64,000 bases of DNA from Cycas panzhihuaensis (lineage: Eukaryota; Cycadophyta), in assembly GCA_023213395.1 (NCBI GenBank), contig CM041465.1, positions 92,883,741 to 92,947,740 on the forward strand, in the 5' to 3' direction. The notes under the pieces are model-generated. The model was not told the origin of the DNA. It ran no database searches and worked only from the letters and a program-made list of their open reading frames with translations. The position numbers were made by a program, and so were the translations under genes. Shown piece by piece: positions 1 to 12,553 of this stretch. Position 1 is the first letter of the stretch. Each line of letters starts with the position of its first letter.

Positions 1-3000
1 GCTAGTCAATTCTCCCCTTTGGATGTTTCATTGTCTATTTTCTTTCTTTCCATTGGGGGTGTGTGGCAGCCTCCCTTTCGGTGGTGTCCCTCTTAGGGTG
101 GGGCAGATGCTTTGCGCGCATCCCCCTCTTCCTAAGTATGCACCAGACGGGTTGTTTACCACCTCGTGCCCAAAGACACGTCCCATATAATTCTCCCTCC
201 CAACCCAGGTTTTGGTGCTGCTCTTTCATCCCCAGCACATATTTGGGATGCCTTCCCCCCCGATGCCCATTTGTCTTGTTCCCTGGCACCATTTTTGATG
301 GAAGTCCCAATTGTCTTGTTTGTCTTCATCCCTTCCATTTTTGTCTCCCCCTCCTGCGTTTCCCTCTTGTTTGAAATTTGTTTGTTTTCCGTTGTTCTTT
401 GGTCAATTCTCCCCTTTGGATGTTTCGTTGCCTGTTTTCTTTGTTTTCGTTGGGGGTGTGTGGCAGCCTCCCTTTCGGTGGTGTCCCTATTGGGGTGGGG
501 CAGATGCTTTGTGCACATCCTCGTCTTCCTAAGTATGCACCAGATGGGTCGTTTACCACCTCGCGCCTAAAGACACGTCCCATATCATTCTCCCTCCCAA
601 CCCAGGTTCTGGCACTGCTATTTCACCCCCAGCACCTATTTGGGACACCTTCCCCCTCGATGCCCATTTGTCTTGTTCCGTGGCACCCTTTTTGATGGAA
701 GTCCCAATTGTCTTATTTGTCTTCACCCCTTCCATTTTTGTCTCCCCCTCGTGTGTTTCCCTCTTGTTTGGGTTGTTTGTTTTTCCCATTGCTGCCAGTC
801 AATTCTCCCCTTTGGATGTTTCATTGTCTATTTTCTTTCTTTCCGTTGGGGGTATGTGGCAGCCTCCCTTTCAGTGGTGTCCCTCTTAGGGTGGGGCAGA
901 TGCTTCGCGTTCATCCCCCTCTTCCTAAGTGTGCACCGGATGGGCCGTTTACCACCTCGTGCCCAAAGACACGTCCCATATCATTCTCCCTCCCAACCCA
1001 AGTTCTGGCGCTGCTCTTTCACCGCCAGCACATATTTGGGACGCCTTCCCCCCTGATAGCCGTTTGTCTTGTTTCGTGGCACCCTTTTTGACGGAAGTCC
1101 CAATTATCCCGTTTGTCTTCACCCCTTCCATTTTTGTCTCGCCCTGTGCGTTTCCCTCTTGTTTGGGCTGCTTATTTTTCCCATTGTTGCTGGTCAATTC
1201 TCCCCTTTGGATGTTTCGTTGTCTATTTTCTTTGTTTTCGTTGGGGGTGTGTGGCAGCCTCCCTTTCGGTGGTGTCCATCTTGGGGTGGGGTAGATGCTT
1301 TACGCGCATCCCCCTCTTCTTAAGTGCACACCGGACAGGCTGTTTACCACCTCATGCCCAAAGACACGTCTCGTATAATTCTCCCTCCCAACCCAGGTTC
1401 TGGTGCTTCTCTTTCACCCCTAGCACATATTTAGGATGCCTTCCCCCCTGATGCCCGTTTATCTTGTTCCCTGGCACCATTTTTTACAGAAGTCCCAATT
1501 GTCTTGTTTGTCTTCACCGCTTCCATTTTTGTCTCCCCCTCGTGCATTTCCCTCGTGTTTGGGCTATTTGTTTTTCCCGTTATTGCTGGTCAATTCTCCC
1601 CTTTAGATGTTTCGTTGTTTGTTTTCTTTGTTTTCGTTGGGCGTGTGTGGCGGCCTCCCTTTCGGAGGTGTCCCTCTTGGGGTGGGGCAGATGCTTTGCG
1701 CGCATCCCCCTCTTCCTAAGTACGCACCGGACGGGCCATTTACCACCTCATGCGCGAAGACACGTCCCGTATCATTCTCCCTCCCAACCCAGGTTCCGGC
1801 GCTGCTCTTTCACCCCCAGCACATATTTGGGACACCTTCCACCCCGATGCCCGTTTGTCTTGTTCGGTGGCACCCTTTTTGACGGAAGTCCCAATTGTCT
1901 TATTTGTCTTCACCCCTTCTATTTTTGTCTCCCCCTCGTGCATTTCCCTCTTGTTTGGGCTATTTGTTTTTCCCATTGTTGCTGGTCTATTCTCCCCTTT
2001 AGATGTTTTGTTGTCTGTTTTCTTTATTTCCATTGGGGGTGTGTGGCAGCCTCCCTTTCGGTGGTGTCCCTCTTAGGGTGGGCTAGATGCTTTGCGGGCA
2101 TCCCCCTCTTCCTAAGTATGCACCGGACGGGCCGTTTACCACCTCGTGCCCAAAGACATGTCCCGTATCATTCTCCCTCCCAACTTAGGTTCTGGTGCTG
2201 CTATTTCAACCCGAGCACATATTTTGGACACCTTCCCCCCCGATGCCCATTTGTCTTGTTCCCTGGTACCATTTTGGACAGAAGTCCTAATCATCTTGTT
2301 TGTCTTCACCCCTTCCATTTTTGTCTCCCCCTTGTGCATTTGCCTCTTGTTTGGGCTGTTTGTTTTTCCCATTGTTGCCGGTCAATTATCCCCTTTTGAA
2401 GTTTCATTGTCTGTTTTCTTTCTTTCGGTTGGGGGTATGTGGTGGGCTCCCTTTTGGTGGTGTCCCTCTTGGGGTGGGCCAAATGCTTTGTGCACATCTC
2501 CCTCTTCCTAAGTGTGCACCAGACGGGTTGTTTACAACCCATAGCCCAAAGACACGTCCTGTATCATTCCCCCTCCTAACCTAGGTTCTGGTGCTGCTCT
2601 TTCACCCCTAGCACATATTTGGGATGCCTTCCCCCCCCCCCCGATGCCCGTTTGTCTTATTCTGTGGCACCCTTTTTGACGGAAGTCCTAATTGTCTTGT
2701 TTGTCTTCACCCCTTCCATTTTTGTCTCCCCCTCGTGCGTTTCCCTCATGTTTAGGCTATTTGTTTTTCCCATTGTTGCTAGTCAATTCTCCCCTTTAGA
2801 TGTTTTGTTGTCTATTTTCTTTCTTTCTGTTGGGGGTGTGTTGCAGCCTCCCTTTCGGTGGTGTCCCTCTTGGGGTGGGGAAGATGCTTTGCACGTATCC
2901 CCCTCTTCCTAAGTGCGCACTAGATGGGCCATTTACCACCTCGTGTGCAAAGACATGTCTCGTATCATTCTCCCTCTCAACCCAGGTTCTGGTGCTACTC

Positions 3001-5892
3001 TTTCACCCCCAGCACATATTTGGGATGCTTTCCCCCCAGATGCCTGTTTGTCTTGTTCCCTGGCATCCTTTTTGATGGAAGTCCCAATTGTCTTGTTTGT
3101 CTTTACCCCTTCCATTTTTAAGTCCCCCTCATTCATTTCCCTCTTATTTGGGCTGTTTGTTTTTCCCATTGTTGCCGTTCAATTCTCCCCTTTAGATGTT
3201 TCGTTGTCTATTTTCTTTCTTTCCATTGGGGGTGTGTGGCAGCCTCCCTTTCGGTGGTGTCCCTCTTGGGGTGGGGCAGATGCTTTGCGTGCATCCCCCT
3301 CTTCCTAAGTATGCATCGGATGGGCTATTTACCAACTCATGCCCAAAGACACGTTCCGTATCATTTTCCCTCCCAACCCAGGTTCTAGCGCTGCTCTTTC
3401 ACCCCTAGCATATATTTGGGACGCCTTCCCCCCCGATGCTCGTTTGTCTTGTGCCGTGGCACCCTTTTTAACAGAAGTCCCAATTATCTCATTTGTCTTC
3501 ACCCCTTCCATTTTTGTCTCCCCTTCCTGTGTTTCCCTCTTGTTTTGGCTCTTTGTTTTTCCCATTGTTGTTGGTCAATTCTCCCATTTGGATGTTTCAT
3601 TGTCTGTTTTCTTTATTTCCGTTGGGGGTGTGTTGCAGCCTCCCTTTCGGTGGTGTCCCTCTTGGGGTGGGGTAGATGCTTTGTGCGCATCCCCCTCTTC
3701 CTAAGTGCACACCAGATGGGCCGTTTACCACCTCATGCCTAAAGACATGTCCCGTATCATTCTCCCTCCCAACCCAGGTTCTGGTGCTGCTCTTTCACCC
3801 CCAGCACATATTTGGGATGCCTCCCCCCCGATGCCCGTTTGTCTTGTTCCTTGGCACCCTTTTTGATGGAAGTCCCAATTGTCTTGTTTGTCTCTACCCC
3901 TTCCATTTTTGTCTCCCCCTCGTGTGTTTCCCTCTTGTTTGGGCTGTTTATTTTTCCCATTGTTGCTGGTCAATTCTTCCCTTTGGATGTTTCGTTGTCT
4001 GTTTTCTTTCTTTTAGTTGGGGGTGTGTTGTAGCCTCCCTTTCGGTGGTGTCTCTCTTAGGGTGGGGCAGATGCTTTGCGCACATCCCTCTCTTCCTAAG
4101 TGCGCACCAGACGGGCCGTTTACCACCTCATGCCCAAAGACACGTTCCATATCATTCTCCCTCCCAACCCAAGTTCTGGTGCTGCTCTTTCACCCCCATC
4201 ACATATTTGGGATGCCTTGCCCCCTCCCCCCCGATGGCCGTTTATCTTGTTCTATGGCACCGTTTTAGATGGAAGTCCCAATTGTCTTATTTGTCTTCAC
4301 CCCTTCGCTTTTTGTCTCCCCCTCGTGCACTTCCCTCTTATTTGGGCTGTTTGTTTTTCCCATTATTGCTGGTCAATTCTTCCCTTTTGATGTTTCACTG
4401 TTTGTTTTGTTTCTTTCGGTTGGAGGTGGGTGGTGGGCTCCCTTTCGATGGTGTCCCTCTTGGGGTGGGGCGGATGCTTTGTGCGCATCGCCCTCTTCCT
4501 ATGTGCACACCGAACGGGCTGTTTATAACCTTTGGCCCAAAGAAATGTCCCTTCTCATTCATCCTCCTGACCTAGGTTTTGGCGTTGCTCTTTCACCCCT
4601 AGCTTATATTTGGGACGCCTTCCCCCTGATGCTCGTTTGTCTTATTCCTTGGAACCCTTTTTGACGGAAGTCCTAATCATCTTGTTTGTTTTCATCCCTT
4701 CCATTTTTGTCTACCCCTCATGTGTTTCCCTCTTGTTTGGGCTATTTGTTTTTCCTATTACTGATGGTTAATTCTCCCCTTCAACGTTTCATTGTTTGTT
4801 TTCTTTCTCTCCATTGGGGGTGTGTGGTGGCCTCCCTTTCGGTGGTATCCCTCTTGGGGTGGGGCAGATGCTTTGCACGCATCCCCCTCTTCCTAAGTGC
4901 GCACCGGACGGGCTGTTTACCACCTCGTGCCCAAAGACACGTCCCGTATCATTCCCCATCCCAACCTAGGTTCTAGCACTGCTCTTTCACCCCTAACACA
5001 TATTTGGGATGCCCCCTTACCCCCCCCCCCCCCCCCCTGATGCCCGTTTATCTTGTTTTGTGGCATCCTTTTTAACGGAAGTCCCAATTGTCTTGTTTGT
5101 CTTCACCCCTTCCATTTTTGTCTCCCCCTCGCGCATTTCCCTCTTGTTTGGGCTGTTTGTTTTTCCTATTGTTGTTGGTCAATTCTCCCCTTTGGATGTT
5201 TCGTTGTCTATTTTCTATCTTTCTATTGGGGGTGTGTGGCGGCCTCCCTTTCTGTGGTGTCCCTCTTAGGGTGGGGCAGATGCTTTTCACGCATCCCCCT
5301 CTTCCTAAGTGCGCACCAGACGGGTTGTTTACCACCTCGTGCCCAAAGACACGTCCCGTATCATTCTCCCTCCCAACCTAGGTTCTAGCACTGCTCTTTC
5401 ACCCCCAGCATATATTTTGGATGCCTTCCCCCTCGATGCCTGTTTGTCTTATTCTGTGGCACCCTTTTTGACAGAAGCCCCAATTGTCTTGTTTATCTTC
5501 ACCCCTTTCATTTTTGTCTCCCCCTCGTGCATCTCCCTCTTGTTGGGTTGTTTGTTTTTCCCATTGTTGCTGGTCAATTCTTCCCTTTCGATGTTTCGTT
5601 GTTTGTTTTCTTTCTTTTGGTTGGGGGTGTGTGGTGGCCTCCCTTTCGGTGGTGTCCCTCTTGGGGTGGGGCAGATGCTTTGTGCGCATCGCCCTCTTTT
5701 TAAGTGCGCACCGGACAAGCCATTTACAACCTCTGGCCCAAAGAAATATCCCTTCTCATTCACCCTCACAACCCAGGTTCTGGCGTTGCTCTTTCACCCC
5801 CAGCTCATATTTGGGATGGCTTCCCCCTCGATGCATGTTTGTCTTATTCCCTGGAACCCTTTTCGATGGAAGTCCTAATTGTCTTGTTTATG
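1..5892 (+). repeat. IGS tandem array A (~396-bp monomer), 3' part, upstream spacer
   Basis: About 15 head-to-tail monomers of about 396-398 bp. The recurring AAAGACAC-type box falls near 172, 570, 966, 1359, 1757, 2153, 2550, 2950, 3345, 3741, 4136, 4535, 4932, 5345 and 5741. Each monomer carries a G-rich block (GGGGTGGGG), a CACGTCCCGTAT box, a C homopolymer of variable length, and a T/C-rich half. The + strand is strikingly poor in A. Differences between monomers are mostly C/T and G/A, often at CpG. Diverged monomers with AAAGAAAT in the box sit near 4535 and 5741, at the array end. The left edge is outside the window. The array ends abruptly inside a monomer at about 5890. It codes for nothing recognisable. 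Confidence 0.93.
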
Positions 5893-8800
5893 TTGGCCCT
5901 GCACGGCATATAGACCCTTGTTCCATGATTGCTTTGGTTCAATAAACGCGTGAATCGTGGTCATTCCCTTATGCTTCATGTTCAGACCTTCTCAGCATCG
6001 GCCTAGGGATGGCAGGCAGACCCTTTATGCAAAGTCCTCTAACCCAATTATGCGCGAAACGGCTCCTCGAAGGCGGTGATTTTTCTTTGTGCTGGCAAGG
6101 GGAACCCTAGGCCCTGCCTGGAGGACGGACCCTTATTCCATGAGTCCTCTGGCTCAATTACGTACGAAACATAGTCGTTCCTTTGCGCTTCATGTCGGGT
6201 CCCTCTGAGCATTAGCCTTAGGCCTTTGTTAGGTCGGTCGACGTGTTGCGCATGTTTGGTCCATGCTGTAATGCATGAGGTGGCACCTTCGATCAAAGGA
6301 CGCATCCCATATTATTGACCTGAATCATGGTAGGCAGTGATTTATCATTTGGCCGGTAGGGGGAACGTTTGCCCTGCACGGTAGATAGACCCTTATTCCA
6401 TGGTTGCTTTGGTATAATAAACACACGAATCGTGTTCGTTCCCTTGTGCTTCATATTCAGTCCTTCTGAGCATTGGCCTGGGGATGGCAGACAGACCCTT
6501 TACGTGAAGTCCTCTAACCCAATTATGTGCGAAACAACTCTTAGAAGGCGGTGATTTTTCCTTATGCTGGTAGGGGGGAACCTTAGGCCCTGCTCGGTGG
6601 ACATACCCTTATTCCGTGAGTCCTCTGGCTCGATTACGTGTGAAACATGGCCATTCCTTCGTACTTCATGCCGAGTCCCTCTGAGCATTGGCCTTAGGCC
6701 TTTGTTAGGTCAGTTGACATGTTGCGCGTGTTTGGTCCATATGCTGTAGCGCATGAGGTGGCACCTTCGATCAAAAGACGTATCCTGTATTATTGATGCA
6801 ACTTATGGTAGGCAGTGATTTATGAATTGGCTGGCAGGGGGAACGTTGGCCCTACATGGCAGATAGACCCTTATTCCATGATTGCCTTGGTTCAATAAAT
6901 GTGCGAAACGTGGCCATTCCTTTGTGCTTCATATTCGGTCTTTCTGAGCATTGGCCTGGGGACGACAGGTAGACCCTTTATGTGAAGTTATCTTACTTAA
7001 TTATGCGCAAAACGGCTCTTAGAAGGTGGTAATTTTTCATTGTGCTGGCAGGGGGGAATCTTGGGCCCTGCTCGGTGGATAGACCCTTATTCTGTGAGTT
7101 CTCTAGCTCAATTACATGCGAAACATGGCTGGTTCCTTCGCAGTTCATGTCAAGTCCCTCTGAGCATTGGCCTTGGGCCTTCGTTAGGTTGGTGGACGTG
7201 TTGTGTATTTTGGGCCCATGCTGTAGCGCATGAGGTGGCACCTTCGAACAAAAGATGTGTCCCGTATTATTGACCCAACTCATGGTAGGTGGTGATTTAT
7301 CAATTGGCCGGTAGGGGGTACGTTGGCCCTTCACGACAAACAGACCCTTATTCTGTCATTCCTTTGGTTCAATAGTGCTCGAAGCGTGGCTGTTCCTTTA
7401 TGCTTCATGTTTGGTCCTTCCAAGCATTGGCCTGGGGATGGTAGGTAGACCCTTTCTAGGAAGTCCTCTGACCCAATTATGTGCGAAACGGCTCCTAGTA
7501 GGCTGTGATTTTTCCTTGTGTTGGCAGGGGGAATTATAGGCCCCGCTAGGAGGACGAACCCTTATTCTGTGAGTCTCTGGCTCAATTACGTATGAAACAT
7601 GGCTGTTCCTTTGCACTTCATGTCAGGTCCCTTCGAGCATTGGCCTTGGGCCTTTGTTAGGTTGGTCGACATGTTGCGCATTTTCGGTCCATGCTATAGC
7701 GCATGAGGTGGCACCATCGATCAAAATACGCATCCATTCCTTTGTGCTTCATGTTTGGTCTTTTTGAGCATTGGCCTGGGGACGGTAGGCAGACCCTTTA
7801 CGCGAAGTCATCTGACTCGATTATGCATGAAACGACTCCTAGAAGGTGGTAATTTTTCATTGTGCTGGCAGGGGGAACCCTGGGCCCCGCTCGGTGGATG
7901 GACCCTTATTCCATGAGTTCTCTGGCTTAATTACATGCGAAACATGGCCGATTCCTTCGCACTTCATGTCTAGTCCCTCCGAGCATTGGCCTTAGGCCTT
8001 TGTTAGGTCAGTCGATGTGTTGCGCATTTTCAGTCCATGCTGTAGTGCATAAGGTGGCACCTTCGATCAAAAGACGCGTCCCATATTATTGACCCGACTC
8101 ATGGCAGGCGGTGATTTATCAATTGGCCGGTAGGGGGAGCATTGGCCTTGCACGACAGACATACCCTTATTCTGTGATTCCTCTGGCTCAATTACGTGCA
8201 AAATGTCGCCATTCCTTTATGCTTCATGTCAGGTCCTTCTGAGCATTAGCCTGGGTACGGCAAGCAGACCCTTTCCCTGAAGTCCTCTGGCCTAGTTAAT
8301 GCCCGAGACGTGGCTCGTGGCAGGTGGTGAATTTTCCTTGTGCTAGCTAGGGGGATCATAGGCCCTGCTCAGTGGACAGACCCTTGTTCTGCGAGTCCTC
8401 TGGCTCAATTACATGTGAAACATGGCCGTTCCTTTGCATTTCATATCGGGATCCTCTCAGCACTGGCCTTGGGCCTTTGCTAGGTCGGCCGACGTGTTGT
8501 GCATTTTCTTTTGGTCCATGCTGATGCACATGGGGTGGCACCTTCGACTAAAAGACCCATCCTGTATTATTATTGACCCGATTCATGGCACACGGTGACT
8601 TATCAATTGGCCGGCAGTGGGAGCGTTGGCCCTACATGGCAGGTGGACCCTTATTCCATGTTTCCTTGGGCTCGATTACGCACGAAACGTGGCTGTTCCT
8701 TTGTGCTTCATGTCAGGTCTTTCTGAGCATTGGCCTCAGGCTTCTATTAGGTCGGTCGACGTGTTGCAAGTTTTCAGTCCATGTCGTAGCATATGAGGTG
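5893..8800 (+). repeat. IGS tandem array B (~478-bp composite monomer), upstream spacer
   Basis: Composite repeats of about 478 bp, each beginning near an AAAAGACGCGTCCCGTATT-like box (about 6297, 6775, 7254, 7727, 8063, 8552). The interval 7727-8063 is only about 336 bp, so one monomer is truncated. Inside each monomer are two to three diverged submodules of about 150 bp, each with GACCCTTATTC, a CTCAATTA(C/T)G(C/T)GCGAAAC-like element, a CTTTG(C/T)(A/G)CTTCATG element and GAGCATTGGCC. The first part of the array, present in the other two spacers, is missing here. Confidence 0.88.
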
Positions 8801-9970
8801 CGTTGGGCGTTGCAGTCGAGCAAATCGGTGGGCAGCGTGTGCTCCCCTTTGTTCTGTTGCAAGTCTTACCAATGTCTCGGTTGCCTAGATCTATGTTTGA
8901 ATGCGCGGTTCTATCCATATACTCAAGTATTGAATGCGGCGAAGCATGTCCCTCCGAGTTGCGAGTTCTAGTCTGTTGCCTGACAACAGTCAGGGAGGTT
9001 GCCTTAAATTCAGAGAATGGTTGGGTTGACCCGCAAATGTATCTTGTCATCTACGCTTTGTAGGCGCTAGTTGTGGTTTACTCCACCTCGGGATTTTTTG
9101 TGGGTGCTTGAGGCTAGACGATAAAGCAATTTTTGTGCACATGTTGGTCAGATGGGTTTCTCTCTTTCCATAGTTGTTCTGCCTCCTCAAGCTCTCGATG
9201 CTCTCTTTGTTTGATTCGAGTACTTTGTTCGCTTCCCCTTTCACCTTTGTTTTGTCTAAGAGCCCCTTAAGGATGGATTTTTTGCAGCATCTTTTGTCAT
9301 GACACTTTTGTGTTTTACAGTAGTCTTTGTGCCCTTTGTCAGTGTAAAGATTATCATCTTTTGATTTCGCTGAAGTCCCAGATTGGTTCCCCTTTGTGTA
9401 TCCTCTTTTCTACGTTTGCTTGCTCATAATGTGGTTATTGTAGAGTCAATCTCATCCCTATCATAATTATTGTGCCTCTCTTATTACTCTTCATGTCGCA
9501 GTTATCGGCTGATGGAATGGTTTTTTGAGGCTGGTATATGCCTTATTCCAGTCCCGTTCTAGTGGTGTGTCGATGCATGTCCCCCCACCCCCAGTAGCCC
9601 GTTGTCTATCAGCCCCTTGTGAATCGAATACTCTATTGCTTTCTCACCCTTGTAGACCCGCTTTGATGTCCTTGCGCGATAGTGTCATCATTTGGGTGTT
9701 AGTTGGAGGTTGGTTACCTGTGAATAGACATGGAAGCATTCCAAGGAGAAATGCTGCGTGAGGGCTATCTGCACATAGAAGTGCATCGATTGGTGCCTTG
9801 TCGTTAATTTGATGATCGACTTGAGTACTCTGTTGTGATGCCGTCCCTGCTTCTGGGATGGTGATCGGGGTGTGGTTTCAGTGAAACAAAAGATTGTGGG
9901 GACTACCGCATTTGTCATTCTCTTTGTGGTCTCAGTATGGTGCTCGATTGTTGGTGGTTTATTGCCTCTC
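8801..9970. other. low-copy island of the IGS between arrays B and D
   Basis: No internal tandem repeats are visible over about 1.2 kb. A closely similar sequence occurs once in the next spacer (38531-39700), so it is a standard part of the unit. Short minus-strand open frames occur here (9047-9244 and the 3' part of 9688-10119). The equivalent minus-strand frame in the other spacer is longer and differs by frame changes. I recognise no domain. It may be ordinary spacer or the remains of an old insertion. Confidence 0.6.
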
Positions 9971-11610
9971 TCGTCTATATATGATGCTTGCTCCTTGTAG
10001 ATTTCCCAGTGGTGCAGAGCCTTATACTTATTTTTGCTATACGATCGAGACCGGCAGGTTCGGGCAGTTGGCACAGACATGGATACGTGCGAAGGGTGTT
10101 TCGTAAAGTGCTCACCCAAGCGCCATTTATAGAGGAACTCACGTGCATGGGACGTGCCTGTCCGAACTTGATGTTAGTCGTGCAGTTAGAGCAGCGTTGG
10201 GCTATGTAGGGTAAAGGACCTTGTACGGGATACTCCTCCCAATGTGTCTGTGAACTGAAGGATGGCGCCTGCCCTACTCCAATCGTTCCCTCTCTCCTCT
10301 CTGTATGCTTACTCCTCGTAGATTTCCTAGTGGTGCAGAGCCTAACGCCTATTTTTGCTATGCGATCGAGACCGGCTGGTTCTGGCAGTTGGCACGAACA
10401 CAGATACATGCGAAGGGTGTTTCGTAAAGTGCTCACCCAAGCGTCATTTATAGAGGAACTTGCATGCACGGGACGTGCCTGTTTGGACTTGATGTTGGTC
10501 GCGCAGTTGGAGTAGTGCCATGCCGTGTAGGGTAAAGGGCCTCGTACGGGATACTCCTCCCAGGGTGTCTGTGAACTGAAAGACGGCATCTGCCCCGCTC
10601 TGATCGTTCCCTCTCTCCTCTCTGTATGCTTGCTCCTCGTAGATTTCCCAGTGGTGCGGAGCCTAACACTTATTTTTGCTATGCGATCGAGATCGGTCGA
10701 TTCGGGTAGTTGGCACAGACACAGATACGTGTGAAGGGTGTTTCGTAAAGCACTCAACCAAGTGTCGTTTATAGAGGAACTCGCGTACACGGGACGTGCC
10801 CGTCCAGACTTGATGTTGGTCGTGCAGTTGGAGTAGCGCCAGGCTATGTAGGGTAAAGGGCCTTGTATGAGATACTCCTCCCAGGGTGTCCGTGAACTGA
10901 AAGACGGTGTTTGCCCTACTCTGATTGTTCCCTCTCTCCTCTCTGTATGCTTGCTCCTCGTGGATTTCCTAGTGGTGCAGAGCCTAATGCTTATTTTTTC
11001 TATGCGATTGAGACTGGCCAGTTCGGGCAGTTGGCACAGACATGGATACGTATGAAGGGTGTTTCATAAAACGTTCACCCAAGCATCATTTATAGAGGAA
11101 CTCACATGCACGGGACGTGCCTGTCTAGACTTGTTGTTGGTCGCGCAATTGGAGCAGCGCCAGGCTGTGTAGGGTAAAGAGCCTCATACGGGATACTCTT
11201 CCCAGGGTGTCCGTGAACTGAAAGACGGTGTCTGCCCTGCTCCAATCATTCTCTCTCTCCTCTCTGTATGCTTGCTCCTTGTAGATTTCCTAGTGGTGTG
11301 GAGCCTAACACTTATTTTTGCTATGTGATCAAGATTGGTCGGTTCGAGTAGTTAACACGGACACAGATACGTGTGAAGGGTGTTTCGTAAAGTGCTCATC
11401 CAAACGTCGTTTATAGAGGAACTCGCGTGCACGAGACGTGCCTACCCAGACTTAATGTTGGTCACGTAGTGGGAGCTGCGCCGAGCTGTGTAGGGTAAAG
11501 GGCCTCGTATGGGATACTCCTCCCAGGGTGTATGTGAACTGAAAGACAGCTTTTGCCCCACTATGATCGTTTCCCTCTGTTGTCTATATGCTTGCTCCTC
11601 TCCTAAATTT
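9971..11610 (+). repeat. IGS tandem array D (~320-bp monomer), upstream of unit 1 5' ETS
   Basis: Five monomers of about 320 bp, anchored on TGTAGGGTAAAGG-like cores near 10207, 10527, 10848, 11171 and 11490, plus a diverged partial copy that fades by about 11610. Each monomer contains a CTCCTCCCAGGGTG block, TGTATGCTTGCTCCT, TATTTTTGCTATGCGATC, and TTTATAGAGGAACTC. It lies immediately before the presumed 5' ETS, where plant rDNA often has repeated spacer-promoter units. Copy number equals that in the next unit. Confidence 0.88.
11484..11503 (+). promoter_or_regulatory. candidate RNA polymerase I initiation element (last D-array copy)
   Basis: The core GCTGTGTAGGGTAAAGGGCC resembles the seed-plant Pol I initiator consensus (TATATA followed by a G run) only loosely; other D copies read GCTATGTAGGGT, which is closer. 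It is the last copy before 18S, about 1.06 kb upstream of it, a reasonable 5' ETS length. A second weak candidate in each monomer is TTTATAGAGGA. Inference only; the true start was not determined. Confidence 0.22.
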
Positions 11611-12553
11611 TCCAGTTGTTTGGCGCTCAATGGCCGTGAACCAAAAGTCAGCATGTGTGTTGCACCAGTCCCCTATTCTCTTGCGTGTCTAATCTGTCTT
11701 GCATTGCATGGTCGAAGTCCCCCATGTGTGGGTTCCCTCCCCCTTGGCCTTGTGGGTCTGCCTTTAGTCGTTGCTGCTAGTTTTACACCCATTTCGTAGG
11801 GATTGATCTCTCTGGTTTGCATGGTGGTGTGTTCAGTTTTTCCCCTCGTGGTCACTCCCCTGTGTGTGTTGTGTGCATGGAGGGTGTTTTGTGCAGGAGC
11901 CTCGCTTTGGGAGGGGTATGGTGATCACTGTTGTGGCTTTAGTGTGAGTACTTGTATGTGGTCCCCCCATGGCTAGCCTGTTTCATTCTTATATTCCTGC
12001 CCCTTGCCCTTTGACTAGTCTCTAAATTGTGCTTATTCACTGGTCATGTTTCGAATGTTGGTCTGTGGCCTGCGATGTCTCTTGTGAGTTGAGTACCCAA
12101 GACAGGCCCCTCTCACGGTGGTTACTGTGTTTGTCTAACCCCCCGCATTTCTTTGTCCAGACCCTCATCCTTCCAGTAGCTGCATTCTCTATTTAGTCTC
12201 CGCCCCACTCATTTTAAGAAGTGCACTCTAGGTTTGTTATGCCTACTATTGCAATTTTTATCTTGTTTTCCTTTACTTGTGCTCTCCGCTGCTGGTCGCA
12301 TTTATTTTTCTGTGCTCCATCTGTTTTTGGCGTCGGTGCAAGGCATGTAGTCCCGTGCATTCTTCTCTTTATTATGTTTTTCTTTTTTTCTTTCTGCATT
12401 TATCATTGGTGGATTTTGGATGGGTTTTCTCTTCGGTGGGTTATAATACAGTTTTGCTTGGCCCGACATGGATTGACCCTTTATGCTGTCATTATTCTAC
12501 AGTCGTCCATTTGAATAGGCCTGCTCAAACAGATGCTTGGCATTCATGGATGC
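11611..12553 (+). other. presumed 5' external transcribed spacer, unit 1
   Basis: Low-copy sequence between array D and the 18S start, matching 41286-42259 of the next unit. It is T-rich on the + strand. Compared with unit 2 it lacks about 43 bp near 12463, where GGC occurs at both edges of the missing piece, so a microhomology deletion is likely. It also lacks the 16-C run seen in unit 2. The 5' boundary is inferred from the end of array D. Confidence 0.55.

Noticed and set aside
72-120. G-quadruplex in the GGGGTGGGG block of A monomers
   Set aside because: Only two long G runs lie close together; a stable intramolecular four-run structure is not supported by the sequence.
8750-8770. GGTCGGTCGACGTGTTG in B monomers as a mammalian-type Sal-box terminator
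   Set aside because: Only a GTCGAC core is shared; it lies far upstream of 18S rather than after 26S, and plants are not known to use that element.
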